A stretch of 6,324 nucleotides of DNA from the NCBI GenBank assembly GCA_002453275.1, contig DKGN01000051.1:1-6324 (forward strand), in the 5' to 3' direction. This DNA is from Caryophanales bacterium UBA6769 (GTDB taxonomy: Bacteria > Bacillota > Bacilli > Bacillales > UBA6769). Position numbers and translations under genes: made by a program. Below are positions 1-6,236 of this stretch, one piece after another. The notes beneath the pieces were generated by a model, which saw only the letters and a list, made by a program, of their open reading frames with translations, had not been told where the DNA came from and ran no database searches. Positions within the stretch are counted from its first letter, which is position 1. Every line of letters starts with the position of its first letter.

Positions 1-13
1 GGTTGTTCAAAGT

Positions 14-41
14 TTGCGATGATGAGGTTGTACAGTATAAT
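14..41 (+). promoter_or_regulatory. Probable sigma-A promoter of the accB-accC-yqhY operon
   Basis: A perfect -10 hexamer TATAAT lies at 36-41 and is preceded, 16 bases upstream, by TTGCGA at 14-19, which matches four of six positions of the -35 consensus. The predicted transcription start is near 48, giving a leader of about 60 bases before accB. A second, poorer candidate overlaps the leader: TTGACC at 50-55 with TAATAT at 72-77 (16-base spacer) or TATAAC at 75-80 (19-base spacer). I see no FapR-like operator here. The upstream gene is cut off by the window, so it is unknown whether accB also receives read-through. Confidence 0.6.
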
Positions 42-94
42 AAGGCTAGTTGACCTGAAAATGGAAATACATAATATAACAATACAGAAAATTG

Positions 95-102
95 AAGGGG
101 TG
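95..102 (+). promoter_or_regulatory. accB ribosome binding site selecting a TTG start
   Basis: AAGGGGTG at 95-102 sits six bases before TTG at 109-111. An ATG at 103-105 is in the same frame but is followed at once by TAG (106-108), so it cannot start accB, and it is too close to the binding site. The TTG is the only sensible start, and the protein from there aligns with the usual AccB N-terminus (short helix then an Asn-Glu-Gly strand motif). Confidence 0.8.
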
Positions 103-108
103 ATGTAG

Positions 109-621
109 TTGTTTAAAATTCAGGAATTACGGGAAATCATTCGTTTGATTGATCAATCTTCAATCAATGAGTTTACTTATGAAAATGAAGGAACGACGAT
201 TACATTAAAGAAGACGGGTAATACAGTAGTCACTAAGGATGTTGAACAATCCAATGAAAGTCGTGGTGAAGAAGCTTCCACCGTTACTTCTGTTCATTCC
301 ACGGTTGATGAACAAGTAACAAAAGAAGTAGTAGTAGCAACAAACAAGACAGAAGAAACGAAAGATATTGATATGACTAACCTCAAAAAAATTGAATCGC
401 CCATGGTTGGGACATTCTATGCAGCTCCATCTCCAGAAGATCCGGCCTACATTGAAGTCGGTAATAAAGTTACGAATGATACAGTTGTATGTATAGTGGA
501 AGCAATGAAACTATTTAATGAAATTGAAGCAGAAATAGAAGGAGAAATTGTAGAAATTTTAGTCGAAGATGGACAGTTGGTTGAGTATGGCCAACCGTTA
601 TTTCTCGTTAAACCGGATTAA
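109..621 (+). CDS. accB: Biotin carboxyl carrier protein of acetyl-CoA carboxylase (AccB/BCCP)
   Basis: This 170-residue protein is the cytosolic biotin carrier of acetyl-CoA carboxylase. It shuttles carboxybiotin from AccC to the AccDA carboxyltransferase to make malonyl-CoA, the first committed step of fatty acid synthesis. Residues 1-40 form the N-terminal region with the EFTYENEG strand. Residues about 45-90 are a low-complexity linker rich in Thr, Val, Glu and Lys. Residues about 93-170 are the biotinyl (lipoyl-like) domain. The biotinylation motif EAMKL is at 131-135, with Lys134 the modified residue. The SPMVGTFY motif at 97-104, followed by PSPEDP at 107-112, marks the 'thumb' typical of bacterial AccB. 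Length and layout match the Bacillus protein. It starts at TTG and is first in the operon; accC follows after 12 bases, with the accC binding site overlapping the accB stop codon. Biotin would be attached by BirA. Confidence 0.97.
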   Translation: MFKIQELREIIRLIDQSSINEFTYENEGTTITLKKTGNTVVTKDVEQSNESRGEEASTVTSVHSTVDEQVTKEVVVATNKTEETKDIDMTNLKKIESPMVGTFYAAPSPEDPAYIEVGNKVTNDTVVCIVEAMKLFNEIEAEIEGEIVEILVEDGQLVEYGQPLFLVKPD

Positions 622-633
622 GGGGATACGAAA

Positions 634-2007
634 ATGAAAATACAAAAAATATTAATTGCAAATCGCGGAGAAATTGCCGTCCGTATCATCCGCGCATGTA
701 GAGAGCTTGAAATTGAAACAGTCGCTATTTACTCTGAAGCCGATAAAGATGCACTCCATGTTCGCTTAGCGGATGAGGCGTATTGTATTGGTCCTACAGC
801 TACAAAAGATAGCTACTTAAATTTCACAAACATTATGAGCATCGCAACCTTAACTGGTGTAGACGCAATTCACCCCGGTTATGGATTTTTAGCTGAAAAT
901 GCAGACTTTGCTGAAATATGCAGAGAATGCAATATAACGTTTATCGGACCGAGTCCTGAGGCAATAATGAAGATGGGAACGAAGGATGTTGCAAGAACAA
1001 CGATGAAAGAAGCAGGTGTTCCAATTGTTCCGGGGTCCGATGGAGTCGTAGAAAGTCTCGATGAAGCAATCGAAATTTCGAATCAAATCGGTTATCCCGT
1101 TATTATTAAAGCGACTGCTGGTGGAGGCGGACGAGGCATTCGTGTTGCCCGTGATCAACAAGAATTAACAAAGGGGATTACCATTACACAACAAGAAGCT
1201 GAAACAGCATTTGGAAACCCTGGTGTCTATATTGAGAAGTACATAGAAGATTTCCGTCATATTGAAATTCAAGTATTGGCTGATAACTATGGCAACACAA
1301 TCCACTTAGGTGAACGTGATTGTTCAATACAAAGACGATTACAAAAGCTAGTTGAAGAAACACCATCACCTGCATTAAATGAAGAAACACGAAACAAAAT
1401 GGGTGAAGCCGCAGTCCGAGCGGCAGAGGCTGTAAGCTATTCAGGGGCCGGAACCATTGAGTTTATTTACGACAAATCCGGAAGCTTTTATTTTATGGAA
1501 ATGAATACTCGAATTCAAGTAGAGCATCCAGTGACAGAGATGGTTACTGGGGTTGATCTTATTAAGCAACAAATTTATATCGCAGCAGGGGAAAGGCTAG
1601 CATTAACACAAGAGGAAATTACATTCGATGGTTGGTCGATTGAATGTCGAATAAATGCGGAAGATCCGAGCAAAAAATTCATGCCTTCTCCAGGAACAGT
1701 TGATATGTATTTACCCCCTGGTGGTTTAGGGGTAAGAGTTGACTCAGCCGTATATCCAGGCTATGTTATCTCGCCATTTTATGATTCAATGGTAGCGAAA
1801 TTGATTACATATGGGTCAACTAGGGAAGAAGCGTTATCACGTATGAAGCGGGCATTGCAAGAATTTGTCATTGAAGGTGTAAAGACAACGATACCTTTTC
1901 ACTTAAAATTACTAAATCATGAAAAATTTATTGAAGGAGACTTTAATACTAAGTTTCTTGATCTGTATAATTTAAGTGAAGAAGAAGGGGTGGAAAAGCG
2001 TGATTGA
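634..2007 (+). CDS. accC: Biotin carboxylase subunit of acetyl-CoA carboxylase (AccC)
   Basis: AccC uses ATP and bicarbonate to carboxylate biotin on AccB. The 457-residue protein is close to the usual ~450. The N-terminal domain begins KILIANRGEIAVRIIRA (5-21) and includes HPGYGFLAEN (80-89). The ATP-grasp region has Lys117, Lys159 and the glycine-rich loop AGGGGRG (162-168). Expected active-site residues are present: His209, Lys238 (QRRLQK), Glu276, Glu289, Asn291, Arg293, Glu297 (MEMNTRIQVEHP) and Arg339 (ECRINAEDP). No key residue is missing. The ATG at 634 follows AGGGG (621-625) by eight bases. The acidic C-terminal tail (LSEEEGVEKRD) is encoded by the stretch that also carries the yqhY ribosome binding site, and the stop overlaps the yqhY start. 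The sequence alone does not separate it from the biotin carboxylase part of other acyl-CoA carboxylases, but pairing with accB settles the assignment. Confidence 0.97.
   Translation: MKIQKILIANRGEIAVRIIRACRELEIETVAIYSEADKDALHVRLADEAYCIGPTATKDSYLNFTNIMSIATLTGVDAIHPGYGFLAENADFAEICRECNITFIGPSPEAIMKMGTKDVARTTMKEAGVPIVPGSDGVVESLDEAIEISNQIGYPVIIKATAGGGGRGIRVARDQQELTKGITITQQEAETAFGNPGVYIEKYIEDFRHIEIQVLADNYGNTIHLGERDCSIQRRLQKLVEETPSPALNEETRNKMGEAAVRAAEAVSYSGAGTIEFIYDKSGSFYFMEMNTRIQVEHPVTEMVTGVDLIKQQIYIAAGERLALTQEEITFDGWSIECRINAEDPSKKFMPSPGTVDMYLPPGGLGVRVDSAVYPGYVISPFYDSMVAKLITYGSTREEALSRMKRALQEFVIEGVKTTIPFHLKLLNHEKFIEGDFNTKFLDLYNLSEEEGVEKRD
1985..1993 (+). promoter_or_regulatory. yqhY ribosome binding site inside the end of accC
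   Basis: AAGGGGTGG at 1985-1993 lies six bases before GTG at 2000. It argues against the upstream in-frame GTG at 1976, which lacks a comparable site and would add a lysine-rich extension (KKKGWKS) absent from relatives. The site is within accC coding sequence, so ribosomes finishing accC pass over it. Confidence 0.75.
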
Positions 2008-2401
2008 TAACGGAAACAATGGAAGTCCCAATCAAGCCGAAACGCTCGGTAAGGTTGAAATCTCTCCTGAAGTCATTGAAGTCATCGCAGCAATTGCAGC
2101 CTCAAATGTTGAGGGTGTAGCTGCAATGAGAGGCAACTTTGCTACAGGGGTAGCGGAGCGTTTTGGACGCAAGTCTCATAGAAAAGGTGTAAGAGTTGAT
2201 TTAGCGGAACACGGCATAGTTCTTGATATTTATGTCATTATCGAATATGGATTTTCCATCCCGGCAGTCGGTCAGGAGATTCAACGACACATCCGTCAAG
2301 AACTTCAAAACATGACAGCACTCGATGTTGACGAAATTAATATTCATGTTGTAGGTATACAGTTTGAACAAGAGGATAGCTTTATAAGTGACGAATATTA
2401 A
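2000..2401 (+). CDS. yqhY: Asp23/Gls24-family protein YqhY, probable modulator of acetyl-CoA carboxylase
   Basis: This is a 133-residue soluble protein of the Asp23 (DUF322) family, starting at GTG 2000. The conserved core begins LGKVEISPEVIEVIA (16-30), continues with the family signature NVEGVAAMRGNFATGV (36-51), a basic patch (RFGRKSHRKG, 54-63), beta strands VRVDLAEHGIVLDIYVIIEYG, and ends with INIHVVGIQF (113-122). I see no signal peptide or transmembrane segment. Its start overlaps the accC stop by eight bases, so translation is likely coupled. In Bacillus, yqhY is constantly linked to accBC, and loss of YqhY in B. subtilis has been reported to select for mutations in acetyl-CoA carboxylase genes, which suggests that it restrains or tunes the enzyme. 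That role is from the family and context; nothing in the sequence shows a catalytic site. Confidence 0.92.
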   Translation: MIDNGNNGSPNQAETLGKVEISPEVIEVIAAIAASNVEGVAAMRGNFATGVAERFGRKSHRKGVRVDLAEHGIVLDIYVIIEYGFSIPAVGQEIQRHIRQELQNMTALDVDEINIHVVGIQFEQEDSFISDEY

Positions 2402-2434
2402 AAAAATCAAAGGAAGCAACTCCTTTGATTTTTA
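2402..2434 (+). terminator. Probable intrinsic terminator of accB-accC-yqhY
   Basis: A perfect 13-bp inverted repeat has its left arm at 2402-2414 and right arm at 2421-2433 around a six-base loop (AGCAAC). It begins immediately after the yqhY stop codon. The A-rich foot of the left arm pairs with the T-run of the right arm, so the T-tract lies within the stem; such symmetrical hairpins can act in both directions. Only three base pairs of the stem are G-C, so termination may be incomplete and some transcripts may continue into nusB. Confidence 0.75.
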
Positions 2435-2460
2435 TCATTCATAGATCGGATCAGTATGAA
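2432..2460 (+). promoter_or_regulatory. Weak candidate promoter for the nusB operon
   Basis: TTATCA at 2432-2437 and TATGAA at 2455-2460 are 17 bases apart, and each matches four of six consensus positions. If real, transcription would start close to the nusB ribosome binding site, giving a very short leader, and both elements would touch the inverted repeat at 2435-2463. A promoter is expected here because a terminator precedes nusB, but this match is weak, and read-through from accBC-yqhY is the alternative. Confidence 0.3.
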
Positions 2461-2463
2461 TGA
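2435..2463. repeat. 9-bp perfect inverted repeat just upstream of the nusB ribosome binding site
   Basis: TCATTCATA at 2435-2443 is exactly complementary to TATGAATGA at 2455-2463, separated by 11 bases (2444-2454). It fills most of the short spacer between the terminator and nusB. The right arm abuts the nusB ribosome binding site. It could be a protein operator, an RNA hairpin, or chance in AT-rich DNA. Confidence 0.55.
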
Positions 2464-2478
2464 AAAGGAGAAAAAAAA

Positions 2479-2871
2479 GTGAAGAGAAGAACAGCACGTG
2501 AAAAAGCGATACAAGCTCTTTTTCAAATCGATTTGAGCGATATAGATGCCGAAGATGCGATGCATTATGCTTTGAGTGGTGCAAAATCCGATTCATTTTT
2601 TGAACGACTAGTTAACGGTACTATTGAACACCTCGATTCAATCGATGATATTATTAAGATGCATTTAGAAAATTGGAGCTTTGAGCGCATAGCAAACGTA
2701 GATCGTGCAATTTTACGATTGGCTGTGTATGAATTAAAGCACGAAGAAGATATACCAACAAGTGTGGTAATTAATGAAGCGGTTGAACTTGGTAAAACAT
2801 TTGGTAGTGAGGATTCTAACCGCTTTATTAATGGTGTTTTGTCAAAAATTACGGAGGGTGAACGAGGATGA
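2479..2871 (+). CDS. nusB: Transcription antitermination factor NusB
   Basis: NusB is a small all-helical RNA-binding protein that, with NusE (ribosomal protein S10), recognises boxA RNA and supports antitermination of rRNA operons. The 130-residue length is usual. The arginine-rich N-terminus KRRTAREKAIQALFQID (2-18) is the family's RNA-contacting start. The C-terminal half has VDRAILRLAVYEL (74-86), the SVVINEAVELGKTFG block (95-109) and SNRFINGVL (113-121), together diagnostic of NusB. It starts at GTG 2479, eight bases after AAGGAG (2465-2470); the spacer is an unbroken run of eight A residues. The stop codon overlaps the folD start as ATGA, implying coupled translation. It is the first gene of the second cluster. 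Confidence 0.96.
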   Translation: MKRRTAREKAIQALFQIDLSDIDAEDAMHYALSGAKSDSFFERLVNGTIEHLDSIDDIIKMHLENWSFERIANVDRAILRLAVYELKHEEDIPTSVVINEAVELGKTFGSEDSNRFINGVLSKITEGERG

Positions 2872-3719
2872 CCGCACAACTAATTAGTGGAAAAGAGTTA
2901 TCGCAAGAGAAAAGAGTCGAAATGAAAAGTGATGTAGAAGAATTAAAACGTAAAGGAATAACACCTGGTCTCGCTGTGATCATTGTCGGCCATGACCCAG
3001 CTTCACAAACGTATGTAAGAGGTAAACAAAGAGCTTGTGAAGAGGTTGGAATCCACTCACTTTTGATTGAGCTAGAAGAAGATACAAAAGAAGAGGAATT
3101 ATTAGCTAAAATCGATGAATTAAATGTTGATGAGGCGATTGACGGGATACTCGTCCAATTACCCCTTCCTTCACAAATAAATGAACAAGCTGTTATTGAA
3201 AAAATTTCACCAGCTAAAGATGTAGACGGCTTTCATCCAATTAACATTGGAAGAATGATGACAGGACAAGTATGTTTTTTACCATGCACACCCCATGGGA
3301 TCGTTGAAATGGTCAAATCACAACAAATTGAATTAGAAGGCAAGCACGTCGTTGTCGTTGGACGGAGTAACATTGTCGGCAAGCCAGTAGGTCAATTATT
3401 TTTAAATGAAAATGCAACAGTCACATATTGTCATTCAAGAACAAATGACTTAAAACAATACACAACACAAGCAGATATTTTAATTGCAGCCGCAGGCAAG
3501 CAACATTTAATTCGCGGAGAGCATATTAAAGCCGGTGCAACGGTCATTGATGTTGGGATTCATCGATTAGATAATGGTAAGTTAACCGGTGATGTAAACT
3601 TCGATGAAGCTAGAGAAAAGGCTGCTTACATCACGCCGGTACCTGGTGGGGTAGGACCAATGACAATTACAATGCTTTTACATAACACCATTTTATCTGC
3701 GAAACGATCCCGGTTATAA
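2868..3719 (+). CDS. folD: Bifunctional methylenetetrahydrofolate dehydrogenase / methenyltetrahydrofolate cyclohydrolase (FolD)
   Basis: FolD interconverts 5,10-methylene-THF, 5,10-methenyl-THF and 10-formyl-THF using NADP, supplying one-carbon units for purines and formyl-methionine. The 283-residue length is standard. The substrate domain carries the Tyr49/Lys53 pair in SQTYVRGKQ, Gln97 in LVQLPLP (95-101) and Asp120 in KDVDGFHP (117-124). The Rossmann-type cofactor domain has VVGRSNIVGKP (163-173), and the C-terminal signature TPVPGGVGPMT is at 256-266. All catalytic residues expected for both activities are present. The ATG at 2868 overlaps the nusB stop by four bases and follows GGAGGGTG (2853-2860) by seven bases. 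The xseA start is 14 bases downstream of the stop. Confidence 0.97.
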   Translation: MTAQLISGKELSQEKRVEMKSDVEELKRKGITPGLAVIIVGHDPASQTYVRGKQRACEEVGIHSLLIELEEDTKEEELLAKIDELNVDEAIDGILVQLPLPSQINEQAVIEKISPAKDVDGFHPINIGRMMTGQVCFLPCTPHGIVEMVKSQQIELEGKHVVVVGRSNIVGKPVGQLFLNENATVTYCHSRTNDLKQYTTQADILIAAAGKQHLIRGEHIKAGATVIDVGIHRLDNGKLTGDVNFDEAREKAAYITPVPGGVGPMTITMLLHNTILSAKRSRL

Positions 3720-3733
3720 AAGGTAGTGATAAT

Positions 3734-5083
3734 ATGGAACAGGATCGCTATTTAACAATAACTGCACTAACTCGCTACATTAAACGCCAATTTGAGCGGG
3801 ATTCTTTTTTAAGTAACGTTTGGGTGCGCGGCGAAATATCAAACTTTAAACAGCACTCACGAGGGCATATGTACTTCACATTGAAAGATGAGAATGCAAG
3901 AATACAAAGTGTCATGTTTGCAGGTAGTAATCGAGGATTAAAGTTCCTTCCTGAAGATGGTATGAAAGTACTTGTCCGTGGAGATGTCTCGGTTTATGAA
4001 CCGTTTGGTCAATATCAGTTTTATGCAAAAGAAATGCAACCTGATGGATTAGGGAATCTTTTTTTAGCATTTGAAGAATTGAAAAACAAGCTTGAACAGG
4101 AAGGTTTATTTGCAAATCATATAAAGAAACCATTGCCTCTTTATCCAACTGAAATTGGGGTTATTACATCCCCAACAGGTGCGGCTGTTCGCGATATATT
4201 TACGACGATAAAGCGTCGTTATCCAATTGCTAAAATCACACTATTTCCAGTAAATGTCCAAGGTGAGCTTGCTGCTCCTTCAATTGCACGAGCAATCCAA
4301 ATGGCAAATGAATTAAAGAAACATGATGTGCTCATCGTTGGTCGTGGTGGTGGGTCTATTGAAGATTTGTGGCCATTTAACGAGGAGCTTGTAGCTCGTA
4401 GTATTTATTCCTCTACGATTCCGGTTATTTCAGCTGTTGGTCATGAGACTGATGTAACCATTGCCGATTTTGTTGCTGATACACGTGCTGCCACTCCAAC
4501 AGCAGCTGCTGAACTTGCTGTACCTTTATTGCATGAACTTGAAACAAGAGTTAGTGAGCGAAAAGACCGACTCGTCCGTGCAATTTTGAATCGAATTACA
4601 GTAGAAAGAAGGCATCTAGATCGTTTAAGAAGCTCGTATGCATTTCGATATCCTTCACAATTAATTAGACAAAAAAATCAAGATTTAGATCGGTTAATGG
4701 AACGCCTGAAAAGAGAAACGTCACTAGCGATTAAAAGTAAATACGAAAAATGGGAACGAACAAATCAACAAGTTCATAATCTCCATCCACTTCAACGCAT
4801 CGAGCAAGCGAAGGAAGATAGACAGCAACTAACAAGAAGGCTAGTGCGTGAAATGCAGCAAATAACGAAAGGTAAAATGATGAATCTGCAAAACAACGTA
4901 GCAAAATTGGATGCACTTAGCCCATTAAAAGTGATGGAGAGAGGGTATAGTCTTGTGACAAAAGATGATCAAGTCATTACATCTATCCAACATGTAAACT
5001 TAGGCGATATATTAAAAGTGGATGTAAAAGACGGTCATCTCGAATGTCATGTGTGGGGAATGGAGGAGTCTAAAAATGAGTGA
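3734..5083 (+). CDS. xseA: Exodeoxyribonuclease VII large subunit (XseA)
   Basis: XseA is the catalytic subunit of exonuclease VII, which degrades single-stranded DNA from either end in a complex with several XseB chains and acts in repair and recombination. The 449-residue length is typical for Bacillus. Residues about 6-102 form the OB-fold DNA-binding domain (YLTITALTRYIKRQF, GHMYFTLKDENARIQSVMF). The catalytic domain includes SPTGAAVRD (146-154), GRGGGS (203-208) and SAVGHETD (233-240); Asp154, Arg204, His237 and Asp240 correspond to the residues implicated in the E. coli enzyme. Residues about 265-390 are a long charged helical region expected to bind XseB, and LDALSPLKVMERGYSL (392-407) is the usual C-terminal motif. 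The binding site before ATG 3734 is weak (AAAGG at 3719-3723, ten bases away), so initiation probably relies on coupling to folD. The 3' end overlaps the xseB start by eight bases. Confidence 0.96.
   Translation: MEQDRYLTITALTRYIKRQFERDSFLSNVWVRGEISNFKQHSRGHMYFTLKDENARIQSVMFAGSNRGLKFLPEDGMKVLVRGDVSVYEPFGQYQFYAKEMQPDGLGNLFLAFEELKNKLEQEGLFANHIKKPLPLYPTEIGVITSPTGAAVRDIFTTIKRRYPIAKITLFPVNVQGELAAPSIARAIQMANELKKHDVLIVGRGGGSIEDLWPFNEELVARSIYSSTIPVISAVGHETDVTIADFVADTRAATPTAAAELAVPLLHELETRVSERKDRLVRAILNRITVERRHLDRLRSSYAFRYPSQLIRQKNQDLDRLMERLKRETSLAIKSKYEKWERTNQQVHNLHPLQRIEQAKEDRQQLTRRLVREMQQITKGKMMNLQNNVAKLDALSPLKVMERGYSLVTKDDQVITSIQHVNLGDILKVDVKDGHLECHVWGMEESKNE
5062..5068 (+). promoter_or_regulatory. 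xseB ribosome binding site inside the end of xseA
   Basis: GGAGGAG at 5062-5068 is seven bases before ATG 5076. It selects that codon over the in-frame ATG at 5049, which has no comparable site and would prepend a nine-residue extension (MCGEWRSLK) not seen in the family. Confidence 0.8.
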
Positions 5084-5303
5084 AAAACAAAAGACTTTCG
5101 AAAAGGAAATGGAAGAATTAGAAGCAATTGTTGAACGTTTAGAAGATGGAGAGGTAGAGTTAGAGGAGGCCATATCCCTTTTTCAAACGGGTATAGAACT
5201 TTCAAACAGCTGTCATACAAAACTAAAAGCTGTCGAAGAAAAAATTGATCAAATGATCGATGAAGATGGGGAAATCAAACCATACAACATTCAGGAGGAA
5301 TAA
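5076..5303 (+). CDS. xseB: Exodeoxyribonuclease VII small subunit (XseB)
   Basis: XseB is the small helical partner of XseA; several copies coat the large subunit's helical arm and are needed for exonuclease VII activity. The 75-residue protein from ATG 5076 is the normal size. The family core is visible: TFEKEMEELEAIVERLEDGE (7-26), followed by VELEEAISLFQTGIEL (27-42), then a second helix with the Cys45-His46 pair and KLKAVEEKID (49-58), and an acidic tail. It overlaps xseA by eight bases upstream and shares one base with ispA downstream (TAATG), so all three are likely translated together. A small gene like this is easily missed or given too long a start, and the ribosome binding site decides it here. 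Confidence 0.96.
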   Translation: MSEKQKTFEKEMEELEAIVERLEDGEVELEEAISLFQTGIELSNSCHTKLKAVEEKIDQMIDEDGEIKPYNIQEE

Positions 5304-6205
5304 TGACACCATCTAATCAGCCTATCAATGAGTTTTTAGAAAAAACTAGAAGAACAGTCAACGAACATTTAGAAGCAATTACAGAAAGTATCAAAGGTCC
5401 TAAAACCTTATTAGACGCAATGGAATATTCCGTTAAAGCCGGCGGTAAAAGAGTTCGTCCCATTTTACTGCTTGCAACATTAGACGCATTTGAAGAAAGC
5501 CTAGCTATCGGTCTAGATGTAGCCTGTGCAATTGAATTAGTCCATACTTATTCACTTATCCATGATGATTTACCTGCAATGGACGATGATGACTTGCGAA
5601 GAGGTAGACCGACTAATCACAAAGTGTTCGGTGAGGCGACCGCTATATTAGCAGGTGATGCCCTATTAACATACAGCTTTGAGTTGATAGCAAGCTTTAA
5701 AAATGAACATGTTCCCGATGACATCAAAGTAGAATTGATTCGCCAGTTTGCCCATGCTTCCGGAGCGGCAGGAATGGTTGGAGGACAGTCGGAAGATTTA
5801 ATCGCAGAAAACAAAGCCAGTTTGTCTGTCGAAGAGCTTGAAGCCATTCATTATAAAAAAACTGGTAAATTAATCATTTTCTCTGTCGTTGCTGGAGCAC
5901 TTTTAGCTCGGGCAAATACTGAACAAAAAACGAATTTGGAACAATTTGCTTACCACTTAGGAATAGCTTTTCAAATCAGGGACGATATTTTGGATATCGA
6001 AGGCGATATAGAGACAATTGGGAAACCAGTTGGAAGCGATGATATGAATGAAAAGAGTACATATCCAAAGTTACTTTCTTTGGAAGGTGCGAAGCAAAAA
6101 CTACTTGAACATAGTGAGAAAGCCATTCACTTTTTAGAAAATGCGAACATTAACCATGAAAGACTTGTACAAATTGCCCGCTACATTATAAACAGAGATA
6201 ATTGA
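5303..6205 (+). CDS. ispA: Geranyl/farnesyl diphosphate synthase (IspA)
   Basis: IspA condenses isopentenyl diphosphate with DMAPP and then GPP to give farnesyl diphosphate, the precursor of undecaprenyl phosphate, menaquinone side chains and other isoprenoids. The 300-residue protein has the trans-prenyltransferase signatures: GGKRVRP (47-53), the first aspartate-rich motif with Asp88, Asp89 and Asp94 (HDDLPAMDDDD, 87-97), RRGRPT (99-104), GMVGGQ (157-162) and the second motif with Asp227, Asp228 and Asp231 (FQIRDDILD, 223-231). The residue five before the first motif is Tyr83, the position that in bacterial farnesyl diphosphate synthases limits chain length, so a C15 product is expected. 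ATG 5303 overlaps the xseB stop by one base, and AGGAGG (5293-5298) is four bases away, slightly close. The stop codon lies within the -35 of the downstream RNA promoter. Confidence 0.96.
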   Translation: MTPSNQPINEFLEKTRRTVNEHLEAITESIKGPKTLLDAMEYSVKAGGKRVRPILLLATLDAFEESLAIGLDVACAIELVHTYSLIHDDLPAMDDDDLRRGRPTNHKVFGEATAILAGDALLTYSFELIASFKNEHVPDDIKVELIRQFAHASGAAGMVGGQSEDLIAENKASLSVEELEAIHYKKTGKLIIFSVVAGALLARANTEQKTNLEQFAYHLGIAFQIRDDILDIEGDIETIGKPVGSDDMNEKSTYPKLLSLEGAKQKLLEHSEKAIHFLENANINHERLVQIARYIINRDN

Positions 6206-6230
6206 GATCAATTTAATGACGTGATATAAT
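6202..6230 (+). promoter_or_regulatory. Strong sigma-A promoter with extended -10, driving the putative OLE RNA
   Basis: The -35 is TTGAGA (6202-6207, five of six matches). A 17-base spacer leads to a perfect TATAAT at 6225-6230, preceded by TG at 6222-6223, which makes a TGnTATAAT extended -10. This is the best promoter match in the window. The -35 contains the ispA stop codon (6203-6205). The predicted transcription start is near 6237. No ribosome binding site and start pair with normal spacing follows closely, which fits a promoter for a non-coding RNA. Confidence 0.8.
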
Positions 6231-6236
6231 TAAGAT

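Noticed and set aside
502..516. EAMKL instead of EAMKM at the AccB biotinylation site as a possible anomaly.
   Set aside because: Leucine after the modified lysine is normal in Bacillus AccB; the target lysine (Lys134) is intact.
889..1390. Minus-strand open frames within accC (889-1161, 1184-1390).
   Set aside because: They are opposite-strand shadows of a well-conserved gene, have no recognisable motifs or credible start signals, and encode Cys/Phe/His-rich unlikely proteins.
1976..1999. Longer N-terminus for yqhY starting at GTG 1976.
   Set aside because: The strong ribosome binding site at 1985-1993 lies downstream of that codon and correctly precedes GTG 2000; the extension is lysine-rich and unlike the family.
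2565..2879. Minus-strand open frame of 104 codons across nusB.
   Set aside because: It lies wholly opposite nusB and its composition mirrors the nusB codons; no family features are seen.
3720..3733. Possible promoter or terminator between folD and xseA.
   Set aside because: The gap is only 14 bases and has no hairpin or hexamers, just a weak ribosome binding site.
5049..5075. Longer N-terminus for xseB starting at ATG 5049.
   Set aside because: There is no ribosome binding site before it, whereas GGAGGAG correctly precedes ATG 5076, and the 75-residue product is the normal XseB size.
5617..5847. Minus-strand open frame within ispA.
   Set aside because: It is a shadow of the conserved ispA frame with no supporting signals.
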